From Exilibacterium tricleocarpae (lineage in GTDB: Bacteria; Pseudomonadota; Gammaproteobacteria; Pseudomonadales; Cellvibrionaceae): 64,000 nt of DNA. Position numbers and translations under genes: made by a program. This document shows, one piece after another, positions 35,924 through 43,917 of the stretch (position 1 is its first letter; each line of letters begins with the position of its first letter). The DNA is taken from assembly GCF_007004655.1 (NCBI RefSeq), contig NZ_ML660114.1:1-64000 (forward strand), given 5' to 3'. The notes beneath the pieces are model-generated. The model had not been told where the DNA came from. It did not search any database and was given only the letters and a program-made list of their open reading frames with translations.

Positions 35924-36520
35924 TCAGGAACTTTGAGTCAACCGCTTCGCTATTTCTTTAGCCCTGGCGCCCCAGTGGGGGTCTGAACAGAAATCACTTA
36001 TTAATTGATCGCTTTCTGCCTTACGCCCTGCCATATTAAGCAAAATAGCATGTGAGAGCTTTTCTGCTGGCATACTCGGTTTAGCATTAATAGATACATC
36101 TAGAACATCAGATGCAGACTCGATTCGATTGAAAAACGGCAAGCAATCCCCAATGAGTAGCGTTTCTAGCTCTTTCCATACAGTTTCGATCTCTTTTTGA
36201 GACTGAATATCCCACCATTTATCTCGGCACTTTGGGTCAAACTCTGAAAGTAAATATCCCAGCCGGAATCTAGGATAACAATCCTCTTCTTTTATAAACT
36301 GAGGAGCATCTTTACCCCAAAACAGTTGCCAAAGCTCATTCATAAATATACCAATATTAATGGTAAAAGGCTCCGAACCATTCTCTCGCGGTCTTGTTGG
36401 CTGAATATCTATTACATGAACAACACCATTTGCTTCTCTGTTCCAAGTCATTCCTTTTTTCTTAAAACCTATTCGTTTAAGAAAAGGAGCAATAAATAGT
36501 CGTATAAGTTCTTCTAGCAC
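35924..36520 (-). CDS. DUF4304-like immunity protein
   Basis: The 198-residue soluble protein opens IAPFLKRIGFKKKGMTWNRE and continues VVHVIDIQPTR, resembling DUF4304, a family often found as immunity proteins in polymorphic-toxin loci. It starts ten bases after the stop of the nuclease-type toxin and is AT-rich compared with the flanking secretion genes. It most likely neutralises that toxin in the producing cell (inference from pairing). The C-terminal helical part (about 140-198) is less typical. Confidence 0.75.
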   Translation of the reverse strand: MLEELIRLFIAPFLKRIGFKKKGMTWNREANGVVHVIDIQPTRPRENGSEPFTINIGIFMNELWQLFWGKDAPQFIKEEDCYPRFRLGYLLSEFDPKCRDKWWDIQSQKEIETVWKELETLLIGDCLPFFNRIESASDVLDVSINAKPSMPAEKLSHAILLNMAGRKAESDQLISDFCSDPHWGARAKEIAKRLTQSS

Positions 36521-36530
36521 TGATATACCC

Positions 36531-37937
36531 TTAATTCACATCGTAAGTTAACAGACGACCTTTCTTGCCCGTTACCCGCTCATAGCGCTTTAGCTGCCGT
36601 CGCCCTTCCTTAATACCCGAAGGTGTATTAGGTTTATATTCAATTGGACGTCCACTTGGAGTTAAAGCGTCTGGAATATGCACCCTACCATCAGAATCTA
36701 CTATGCGAGGCTTGCTTACCCAACCTTGATCACTCTTTGCTTGGACTTTTGCATCGAAAGCCTCGTGAGCAGCGCGACCTCTTGCAGTTGCCGCTGACTC
36801 CCCTCCAGCCTCGCTTACGAATTGTCCCTTTTCATTAATAGGTTGACCGGCACTGTTAACTTTTCCTTTCGTAGCTGTGTTTTGTTCCGGGCCCTTCGGC
36901 GGCTCCGACGCCTCGGGCACCTTGCCCTCGGACTGGAACTCCTCAATCTTCGAGCTGCTTTGGCGCGGTTTCTTCCTGCGTTTAGGACGCCGGGCTTTTT
37001 TCAACAGCTTGGCCAAATCCCGAAACAGGTTACCTAATTTACTCAGCGGTCTCAATAGCCGCGCCTTGCTGCCCAGACTCGCCACCGCACCAATACCGCC
37101 GGTAAAGGCCGCCAGCACCGCCGTCAGGATAATCTCAAACGCCGCGCCGCCGGCAATCTGGGTCCACTCCAGGCTGTGTTGAGCGGCGGCATAGTCGCGG
37201 ACAAAATCCACCAGCAGCTGCTGGGTCGGCTCGTCCTCCCAGATAAGATTGGCCACTTCATAGGCCTCGGCCAGCATCTCCGGACTGATCTTCAAGGGAT
37301 CAAAGCCGAGCAACTCCACCGCTTCCCGGTGCTCGCGGGCAATCATCTCCTCACCGAACTGCCGCACCCACTGGCCGGGGTCGTCATCGTAAGCGGCCCA
37401 GGCGGAGCGGGCCATGCGAGTGAGCCGCTCCTGAATCGATACGACATCGTAGACATCTTTGGCCCAGGTCAACATCGACCAGGCGCTCTCGCCCAGGCCG
37501 ACGCCGAATTTTTCACCATAGGCGGCGACTTTGCCCAGCGTGTTGCGCTGTTGATATTCGGCCTCAATAGCGGCCGCCTCCTGCCGCTCCTGTTGTAAAA
37601 TCTGGGCCAACTGAAGTTTTATATCGCGACGCAATTGTTGAACCGCAGCGTTGTCGACACCGGTGCCGCCGCCCACGTCGTAAACAATCAGTTGCCGGGT
37701 ACAGAGCCGTACAATCAGCGTGTTGATAAGGGGGAAATGGCCGACACCCCGATCCGGCATCGCCCGGCCCAACAATCGGGTCAACGCCTGTTCCGGCAGC
37801 GAGCGGAGGAATTGGCGCGCCTTGGCCTGCTCGTTTTCCAGAAAGACCAGCTTGCTGCCGGCGGGGAGGTGCGGGGTACCGCGCGCCACAATTTGATACG
37901 CCCTGCCGTCTCGGTTTTTCAGAACTATCGGCAACAT
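36531..37937 (-). CDS. T6SS effector: PAAR-linked toxin with PD-(D/E)xK-like nuclease tip
   Basis: This 468-residue protein has an N-terminal delivery region (1-330) with a hydrophobic segment (IILTAVLAAFTGGIGAVASLG, about 275-295) and a basic stretch, then a variable toxin tip from about residue 355. The tip reads GRAAHEAFDAKV, VHIPDALTPSG, PIEYKPNTPSG and RQLKRYERVTGKKGRLLTYDV. Asp423, Glu433 and Lys435 with Gln448 fit a PD-(D/E)xK restriction-endonuclease-like toxin (inference). It lies 49 bp after a PAAR gene and ten bases before a DUF4304-like gene, the standard PAAR-effector-immunity order. DNA composition drops in GC across the tip, suggesting tip exchange. Confidence 0.8.
   Translation of the reverse strand: MLPIVLKNRDGRAYQIVARGTPHLPAGSKLVFLENEQAKARQFLRSLPEQALTRLLGRAMPDRGVGHFPLINTLIVRLCTRQLIVYDVGGGTGVDNAAVQQLRRDIKLQLAQILQQERQEAAAIEAEYQQRNTLGKVAAYGEKFGVGLGESAWSMLTWAKDVYDVVSIQERLTRMARSAWAAYDDDPGQWVRQFGEEMIAREHREAVELLGFDPLKISPEMLAEAYEVANLIWEDEPTQQLLVDFVRDYAAAQHSLEWTQIAGGAAFEIILTAVLAAFTGGIGAVASLGSKARLLRPLSKLGNLFRDLAKLLKKARRPKRRKKPRQSSSKIEEFQSEGKVPEASEPPKGPEQNTATKGKVNSAGQPINEKGQFVSEAGGESAATARGRAAHEAFDAKVQAKSDQGWVSKPRIVDSDGRVHIPDALTPSGRPIEYKPNTPSGIKEGRRQLKRYERVTGKKGRLLTYDVN
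36855..37437. repeat. Direct repeat, copy B of toxin-gene core
   Basis: Partner of 34990-35572. It codes for the conserved middle of the intact effector. Homology to copy A stops abruptly at 37437. Confidence 0.9.
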
Positions 37938-37986
37938 AGGGCAAGCGGCGTGTTTTGGTGGCTGGATATCATAACGGCATCAACCC

Positions 37987-38280
37987 TCAGCCGCCGATTA
38001 AGACTGTCGGACACCCCATCACGATAACACCGCCGTGAGCGGTATTATCACCCATTCGCGCCGCGGGCTTGTTGGAGATCAATACCGTGGCGCTGCCCTT
38101 GACAATGGTGTCGGGGGGGCCGACGCAAACACAGGAGCTGGTCACTGTGGCCGAGGGCAAATTGGCGATCAATACCGTCGGCCCGCCGGGAGAGACAATC
38201 GGTCCGCCCACATGGGGGACGGTGCCGGTCACCATCGGACAGGTGTGCATATCGGTAATACGCGCCGAAGGTTGTCCCAT
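37987..38280 (-). CDS. PAAR-domain spike tip protein
   Basis: The 97-residue protein is a complete single PAAR domain: repeated PTVLIANLPSA, ATVLISNKPAARMGD and PTVLIGG, with His12, Cys14, Cys50/52 and His82 as candidate zinc ligands. PAAR proteins sharpen the VgrG spike and carry effectors. It lies immediately upstream of the nuclease-type effector, so that effector is its likely cargo. Confidence 0.93.
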   Translation of the reverse strand: MGQPSARITDMHTCPMVTGTVPHVGGPIVSPGGPTVLIANLPSATVTSSCVCVGPPDTIVKGSATVLISNKPAARMGDNTAHGGVIVMGCPTVLIGG

Positions 38281-38328
38281 AATCTTTAATCTCCTGTCAA
38301 TACCTGTTAATCGCCTGCGCGATTCGGG

Positions 38329-39477
38329 TTAGTGAAACAGCGCTCTGGATGCTTTACGCACGGTCTCACTGATTTCATGGTGCAGGCGTAAAAATACGGT
38401 GCGGATCAATATCGCGGTCATCTCCGCGGCGGTAGTGACCGCCATGCCCAGCGCCTGCATAATACGGGTGATCAATCGCACCACCCAGAACGACAGTTCT
38501 CCGGCAAAGTCGATGGCGTTGTGCAATAGATACGCCAGCCGGTCTAGTAAGGTAAACACGGTGGAGAAGCCCCCCACCAGAACGATGCCGGCAGCTTTGA
38601 TGACTTTCCTCACCACGAACAACAGCGAGGCATTGATCAGCTCGATAGAGGAAGTCGTCAGGCCGACCGGCTCGTCCGATTGCAGCCATTGTTCAATGGC
38701 CCACTCCATATGCCCGGGCGGGCGCTGGGCCCGCAGCACCCCCCAGTCTTTATTTTTAACCGAACTCAAATACGTTTCCATCATGTGAAACTTCCACGGC
38801 GGTAAGACGGATACCGCCGAGGCCAGCAGATAGTCCTGGTTGCTATCGGGTATATGGTAAAAAGGCCAGGTCGGCACAATCGCCACCGGGTCGGTCTGGT
38901 GGTTGAGGCGGTATATATTGTCAGCGCCAATACCGGCAGTCGCCTGGCTGGCAAACAATTCCAGCCCCACTCGGGGGCTGCCGAACGTATACAGGTTGAC
39001 CGTGCCGCTCACCTGGGTGCGCAACCACTCCGCCGTCAATGTAGCCAGTGCTCCGCCCAGGCTGTGGCCAATACAATGGAACGTATGCACCTGCTGGCAG
39101 CTGGTCAGAAAAGACTGCAACTCATCAAAAAGGGACTCAAACGTATAATAGAACCCCTGATGAACCAAGCCACCGGTATGAAATCGTTTGACGCCGGCGT
39201 TGAGATCAGTAAGGCCGTCGTATAAGCTGGCGGTGCCGCGAATAACGATCAACGCCTGCCCCGGATAGTTTTTTGCACCGAGCGCGCCAAAGCCGAAAGC
39301 GCTTTCTTTCTTGATAAACACGAAAGCACCGGATTCTCCGGTAAACGCGGCACTGTCCGAGCTGATGGTGAAATCGTCTTTATATTTATCGGCCAGGTCC
39401 TCTCTCACCAGCTCGTCTTCGATACCGTACACTTCATCGGCAAGGGTCGCAGCCAACATCGGACTCAGTGCGTTCAT
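38329..39477 (-). CDS. Class 3 lipase, candidate T6SS lipase effector (Tle-type)
   Basis: The 382-residue protein has the alpha/beta-hydrolase nucleophile elbow GHSLGG (Ser139), Asp196 in TDPVAIVP and His231 in WKFHMMETY, a plausible triad of the Lipase_3 fold. Residues about 275-355 are hydrophobic helices, unusual for a soluble lipase and perhaps for membrane insertion. There is no signal peptide, as expected for a T6SS cargo. It sits between a VgrG gene and a PAAR gene, with a secreted putative immunity protein just upstream. Assignment to a particular Tle family (for example Tle2/TseL-like) is not certain. Confidence 0.8.
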   Translation of the reverse strand: MNALSPMLAATLADEVYGIEDELVREDLADKYKDDFTISSDSAAFTGESGAFVFIKKESAFGFGALGAKNYPGQALIVIRGTASLYDGLTDLNAGVKRFHTGGLVHQGFYYTFESLFDELQSFLTSCQQVHTFHCIGHSLGGALATLTAEWLRTQVSGTVNLYTFGSPRVGLELFASQATAGIGADNIYRLNHQTDPVAIVPTWPFYHIPDSNQDYLLASAVSVLPPWKFHMMETYLSSVKNKDWGVLRAQRPPGHMEWAIEQWLQSDEPVGLTTSSIELINASLLFVVRKVIKAAGIVLVGGFSTVFTLLDRLAYLLHNAIDFAGELSFWVVRLITRIMQALGMAVTTAAEMTAILIRTVFLRLHHEISETVRKASRALFH

Positions 39478-39513
39478 TTCAGTATCCTCGTTACGGTGGC
39501 CGGGCTGTTTGTC

Positions 39514-39573
39514 CGGGTACTTTCAACCCAGGTACTTTCAACCCAGGCACTTTCAACCAAGATGCTTTAATCC
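39514..39573. repeat. Four 15-bp tandem repeats upstream of the lipase gene
   Basis: Units of the form caggtactttcaacc occur at 39514, 39529, 39544 and 39559 (the last reads aagatgctttaatcc). The last copy contains the stop codon of the upstream gene (complement of 39567-39569). The array ends 37 bp before the lipase start codon in the direction of transcription. Confidence 0.85.
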
Positions 39574-40079
39574 CACGTGCACAGGGTTTTGATCGACGCC
39601 CGGTAATTCCGGTCAAATCTGGGCTCGTTGGTTAACTCACAGGTAAACTTTAATGGTTTGCCGTTTAACTCCGAGTTCTCTTCGGTACTGCGCTTGGTGG
39701 TGAACCACAGCAATACTTCCTCGCCCTGGTGTTCGATCAGCAGTCGCTGGTGGGCCACGAACTCGGCCGGTATCAACTTGACCGCCGAGCGTTGGTACAT
39801 GGGCTCAAAATGGAAACGTCCATCGGCGTCAGTCGTTGTGCTGTCCTGCTTTTCTTTTTGCCACTTTGCAATACGGCGCACGGTGGCACCGGGCACCGGT
39901 TCTCCTCGGTAGGTCACCACACCGGAGACCTCCGAGAACACACAGGCCTTTCCCACATCAAAAATCGACATCGTCGCGCCCTCAACGCTGAACGCCAACA
40001 GAGCAGCTGCCAGCAGGATGGTCAAATAGCTGTTTGTGCCAGCCTGGTTCCGCACCATAATCTGCCAGGGGTTGCGCAA
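39567..40079 (-). CDS. Secreted beta-sandwich (carboxypeptidase-regulatory-like/DUF6795-like) protein, candidate lipase immunity
   Basis: The 170-residue protein has a signal peptide (hydrophobic YLTILLAAALLAFSVEG) and a transthyretin-like fold (VSGVVTYRGEPVPGATVRR, STTTDADGRFHF). Such periplasmic or membrane-bound proteins occur next to T6SS lipases and are plausible immunity factors because the lipases attack membranes from the periplasm (inference). It lies directly upstream of the lipase in the same transcript. The internal Met at residue eight may be the true start, giving a more typical signal peptide. Confidence 0.6.
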   Translation of the reverse strand: MRNPWQIMVRNQAGTNSYLTILLAAALLAFSVEGATMSIFDVGKACVFSEVSGVVTYRGEPVPGATVRRIAKWQKEKQDSTTTDADGRFHFEPMYQRSAVKLIPAEFVAHQRLLIEHQGEEVLLWFTTKRSTEENSELNGKPLKFTCELTNEPRFDRNYRASIKTLCTWD

Positions 40080-40088
40080 ATACGCCGC

Positions 40089-40670
40089 TTACCCGCTCAC
40101 CTCGCCCCTGCCGCCGTTAGCCAAATCCAGCCCCTGGGTAATATAGCGCTTGAACTTTTCCTCTGCCTGATCGGGGTCTGGCAACACCGCTGCCAGCGAC
40201 ACGCTGCCCGCCACCGCGTGGGCATAGAGGTACGGCGGGGGCGGCACCGCCGGTTCACCGTCCGGCGCCATGCTGCCGGTCGACCAATAGGCGGCAGTCG
40301 CCGCCCAGCTCGCCGCACTCTTATGTCCGGTCTTATCGCCTGTCTTCTTTGCAATCTGGCGATTTGCCTCGCTGGGTTCCTTGACCCAGTTTTCCGCCGC
40401 CGCCAGCGCTGCGGCCGTATCGCCCGATGCCGCCGCCTCTCCACCGCCGTGCCGCGCCGCCAGGCATGCCCACCATACGGCTTCGCGCTTGGGCAGCGCA
40501 TGGGCAATCAATTTCACGGCGTCGTTGAAACATTTGTGCTCCGCCAGCGCTTGAATACAGGCTAGCGGCGGCACATCTGCCTGAACGAAAGGTTGGCTCT
40601 CCTCTGCCACTTCAAAGTGTTGCAACAGCTCGCCGGCAACTTTCGCTTTTATCTTCGCCAACTCAGACAT
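40089..40670 (-). CDS. DUF6931-like T6SS-associated protein
   Basis: The 193-residue, Ala-rich, helical soluble protein (QALAEHKCFNDAVKLIAHAL, ALPKREAVWWACLAAR) is encoded between vgrG and the lipase module. It resembles a family seen beside vgrG genes (DUF6931-like). Its conserved WW-A-CLAA segment and helical repeats suggest a scaffold or effector-loading adaptor, but that is a guess from position. The spacing of 38 bp from vgrG and 9 bp to the next gene indicates one operon. Confidence 0.55.
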   Translation of the reverse strand: MSELAKIKAKVAGELLQHFEVAEESQPFVQADVPPLACIQALAEHKCFNDAVKLIAHALPKREAVWWACLAARHGGGEAAASGDTAAALAAAENWVKEPSEANRQIAKKTGDKTGHKSAASWAATAAYWSTGSMAPDGEPAVPPPPYLYAHAVAGSVSLAAVLPDPDQAEEKFKRYITQGLDLANGGRGEVSG

Positions 40671-40708
40671 AGACAGCCTACCATTAGGTTCAAGATTTCA
40701 CTCTCGGT

Positions 40709-42568
40709 TTAGTTGATCTTGGCCAGCGAACCCTGCAAGGTCAGGATGCCGCCGGCTTTCAGTTCCGCCATAGCGCTGCCGTTGATTTTCACCATGGTAC
40801 CGTTAATGGAAACACCGGTGTTGTCTATGGTGATCTTATTGCCGCCGACTTTGAGGTTGATCGCCATTGAGGCCTGGATATTGATATTTTTCGACGACTT
40901 CATCGTGATATCGCCGGTCACCTCATCGGTTTGATTGCCGGTTACCTTAATCTCATCGTTGCCTTTTATGGTGTGACTCTGGTTGCCGTCGACGGTGATA
41001 TCGCGATTGGCCTTTATCTGCAATTCCTGATTGTTCTCGATCATGCCTTTCTGGTCGTTGTGAACCAGGAAGTTGTGGTCTTTTCCGGCTTCCATATAAA
41101 TTTCTTCAGCACCGCCTTTATCGTCGAATCGCAACTCATTGAAAGCCGAACTCTCGGTTTTGAGACCGCTTTGCGTTTTGGTGTAAGGCGGCGCTTTATT
41201 GGTACCGTTGTATACCGCCCCGGTGATCAACGGGCGGTCAGCGTCACCGCCGAGAAATTCCACGATAACATCCTGGCCGACGCGCGGTACAAACACCGAG
41301 CCCCAGTTTTTACCGGCGTAAGCCTGTGCCACACGCACCATACAGGAGCTTTGCTGCGTATCCCACATGAACTTTACTTTTACCATGGTCTGGGGATCGG
41401 CACCGGCGCTGTCGGTGGCCTTGACCTCTTCCACCACGGCGATATGCGGGCCGTCCATGCGCGCCCGCGACGGCCGCAACGGCGGCCTCAGCGGCACACT
41501 GGCCGGCTGGCAGGAAAACCGGTTTGAATAACTGCGGCGCTCGCTTTCCTGCTCAGCACTGTGATAGACAGAGGTGATGAGGTACTTGTCTCTCTCGGTC
41601 GCCAGCAGTTCATGATCCAGGGTGAAGCGGCCACCGGCACCAAATGAGCAGCAGTTACTGTCGGCCGTGGCGGTGTCGTACTGGCTTTCGGCCCGCTCGA
41701 CAAAGACCTTGGCGTGGTCCTTTATGCCATAAGAAGTACCGTGACCGACCAGGTCCTCATCCCGTTTGTAGGGAACATAGCTGCCGTAGTATTCGCGGTT
41801 GAGTTTAGCGATGTCCTTCAGTTTGGTTTTGGTGGTCACCACCGAGGGATTATCTTTGCCGGGTTTGGATTCAATGTGATCTGCAAACGAGAATTTACCG
41901 GTATGGAAACTGTATTGGCGTTGCCAGGCGCGAATCCGACTCGCGTGGGGCGCGATACCCTCGCTGTCATCGCAAAGTACTTTACTCTCTTCGCAGTCGA
42001 AAAACTGTGCATTCTTATCGGCGATCACCAGGGTGTGCTTGCCCTTGGCGTGGGTAAAATAGAAACTGATGCCCTCTTCCGCCAACAGCCGCGTGACAAA
42101 GTCATAGTCGGACTCGTGGTATTGGATACAGTAGGCGCGTTTGTCGTATTTGCCGGCCTTGTACTGAAAATCGACACCGTGCTCCTTGAGCACCTTACCG
42201 ACGACATCGCCGGTGGTCATATTCTGAAAAATGCGGTTCTCACCGGTCAATTCCAAAAACCAAAGCCTCGGCACAATCGACATGTGATAGCGGCGCAAGC
42301 CATCCGCATTCATACCGGAGCAATTCAGGTTATTGACCACCCCATGGATATAACGCGGGGCATCCTTGCGATAGTGAATGGATACGGTCACTTCCTGACC
42401 GACGATGTCGGTCGGGTCAATATCTTTCTTGTCGGACTGCAATTCGACATTAAACTGATAGAGTTCCGATACACTCTCTTCACCATCTAGCGCTAAGGCA
42501 ACAAAGACATCCTTACCCGCTGGGGTGTCGATTTGTATCAGCCGTTTTTCCTGGGATAGGGTTGACAT
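40709..42568 (-). CDS. vgrG: T6SS spike protein VgrG (TssI)
   Basis: The 619-residue protein has the gp27-like N-terminal part (FNVELQSDKKDIDPTDIVGQ, YHESDYDFVTRLLAEEGISF) and the gp5-like OB and needle region (GADPQTMVKVKFMWD, FVPRVGQDVIVEFLGGD, then repeating beta-strand turns to the end). There is no C-terminal effector extension, so toxins must be carried by PAAR or adaptors. It lies downstream of hcp on the same strand, 289 bp away. Confidence 0.97.
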   Translation of the reverse strand: MSTLSQEKRLIQIDTPAGKDVFVALALDGEESVSELYQFNVELQSDKKDIDPTDIVGQEVTVSIHYRKDAPRYIHGVVNNLNCSGMNADGLRRYHMSIVPRLWFLELTGENRIFQNMTTGDVVGKVLKEHGVDFQYKAGKYDKRAYCIQYHESDYDFVTRLLAEEGISFYFTHAKGKHTLVIADKNAQFFDCEESKVLCDDSEGIAPHASRIRAWQRQYSFHTGKFSFADHIESKPGKDNPSVVTTKTKLKDIAKLNREYYGSYVPYKRDEDLVGHGTSYGIKDHAKVFVERAESQYDTATADSNCCSFGAGGRFTLDHELLATERDKYLITSVYHSAEQESERRSYSNRFSCQPASVPLRPPLRPSRARMDGPHIAVVEEVKATDSAGADPQTMVKVKFMWDTQQSSCMVRVAQAYAGKNWGSVFVPRVGQDVIVEFLGGDADRPLITGAVYNGTNKAPPYTKTQSGLKTESSAFNELRFDDKGGAEEIYMEAGKDHNFLVHNDQKGMIENNQELQIKANRDITVDGNQSHTIKGNDEIKVTGNQTDEVTGDITMKSSKNINIQASMAINLKVGGNKITIDNTGVSINGTMVKINGSAMAELKAGGILTLQGSLAKIN

Positions 42569-42857
42569 AGCGGATTGTCCTAAACACTTGGCTGCGCAAT
42601 GCCGGCGACAGGTCCCGGACGGGTTAAAATACCGGTACCGTCACCATGAAGCCGTTCTGACGGCGATATCTTAAACGTAAACGCGGGGTGAGTCTGTCAA
42701 ATGCATCACGAGCTGCTTGTTCTGGCGTGGTAAACGTTCACGGCAAAGACAGCCAGTGAAGCCTTGTTTCGCCGCCAGATAATTATGCTACTAAGTCAGT
42801 AGCAGTCATATGCACTACCGGCATACAACTGCTACTTGACATAACCGCCCCCAGATA
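42569..42857. other. hcp-vgrG intergenic region
   Basis: This 289-bp gap holds no convincing gene. It could allow vgrG its own promoter, but I found no clear hexamer pair or terminator. Confidence 0.4.
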
Positions 42858-43346
42858 TCAGTGCGGTGTCCCTTTATCCAGGTTGTAACCGACCTTCATG
42901 GAACCTTTGTTTTTGTTGGTAGGATCGGCATTACTCAGATCCGCCACAATGTCGGTAAAACTCAACGACAGGGATTCATAGGGAGCGCCACCCGCAGAGG
43001 CTTGGACACTGTATGAACTGATCAGGCAATTTGTCAAATTGAACTGCGCGTACTTTTCAATTTTCTTGCCCCCGGTTTTTACCAGATGAACTTCCACCGG
43101 CAGACCGACGACACCGCCAAGGGCTTCTTTCAGCAGCGAGCCGGAACTGGCATCCATCTGCTTGGACAAGGTGATCTCGCTGATACTGGGACGAGTGGCT
43201 TCGCGATTGGTCGTGTTACCCACCTCCATGGTGATGCCGCGCCCGCAGCCGAATTGAAAAGAATCGACTTCGAAACAATCAGCATAACCTTCCGCGGTGA
43301 CATTGCCTTTTAACTTACCACCATCGTACTTGACGTAGATAGCCAT
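42858..43346 (-). CDS. hcp: T6SS tube protein Hcp (TssD)
   Basis: The 162-residue protein matches Hcp: IYVKYDGGKLKGNVTAEGY at the start, then SEITLSKQMDASSGSLLKEAL and a beta-strand-rich end. Hcp hexamers form the inner tube and chaperone small effectors. A good Shine-Dalgarno (acggaga) precedes ATG 43346. It begins the leftward effector island and faces the second kinase across a repeat-rich 571-bp gap. Confidence 0.96.
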   Translation of the reverse strand: MAIYVKYDGGKLKGNVTAEGYADCFEVDSFQFGCGRGITMEVGNTTNREATRPSISEITLSKQMDASSGSLLKEALGGVVGLPVEVHLVKTGGKKIEKYAQFNLTNCLISSYSVQASAGGAPYESLSLSFTDIVADLSNADPTNKNKGSMKVGYNLDKGTPH

Positions 43347-43917
43347 GATATTTTTCTCCGTTACTGTTTACTTAATGTGTGATGTGTTCGTTACTTCATG
43401 TATTCGATCGGCTCACCCAAACCGCTGATTAACCGCCGCGTTTGCGCTTGCATCTGCCCTTAAAACGTTGACCGTTTTGATCAGGTGATACGAATTTAAA
43501 CAAATAAAATTTTGGAAAAAAAGGGGGTAAAACTCACTTTAATTTTGACTCTGACACTATTTTTCTTGGGGCCGTTTTTTTCACTCTGACACGAGTTTTT
43601 CGCTGCCCGTTCACTCTGACACGATTTAATCCGCCTGCGTCAAACCCCCCGCCAGTAGCAAACACCGGCAAATTCGACTCTGGCACGATTTAGTGGCCGA
43701 ACCGCAGCGCCACCGATACGGCTCGCGGCCGGAGAGCCGCACTCTGACACGATTTACCGGAAAATTTTTAAAAAAATGTGATACCAATCACAGGTAAATA
43801 CACTGCAAACCCGCCGGATACCGACTTTCGACATAACAGCACCGACGGTCGCGCAGCGCACAGTGTGGTTTTCAGGGTAAAATAGGCGCCGTTCGCCCCC
43901 CCCGGAGCCGGTAAGTT
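43347..43917. other. Divergent hcp-kinase intergenic region with repeats
   Basis: These 571 bp contain the hcp promoter region on one side and the kinase promoter on the other. A 17-bp hairpin/operator-like palindrome (aaaacg-ttgac-cgtttt) lies at 43462-43478, about 120 bp upstream of hcp. Five near-identical 16-bp motifs span 43548-43756, and a GC hairpin (cggctc/gagccg) lies between the last two. No coding sequence is seen. Confidence 0.55.
43548..43756 (+). repeat. Five interspersed copies of ACTCTGACACGATTTA
   Basis: Copies start at 43548, 43583, 43613, 43677 and 43741, differing at one to four positions. The first two are about 30-35 bp apart and the last three are 64 bp apart. All are in the same orientation. 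They could be binding sites or REP-like dispersed repeats. Confidence 0.8.

Noticed and set aside
43548-43756. CRISPR array between hcp and the kinase
   Set aside because: Repeats are only 16 bp, imperfect and irregularly spaced (35, 30, 64, 64 bp), with no cas genes.
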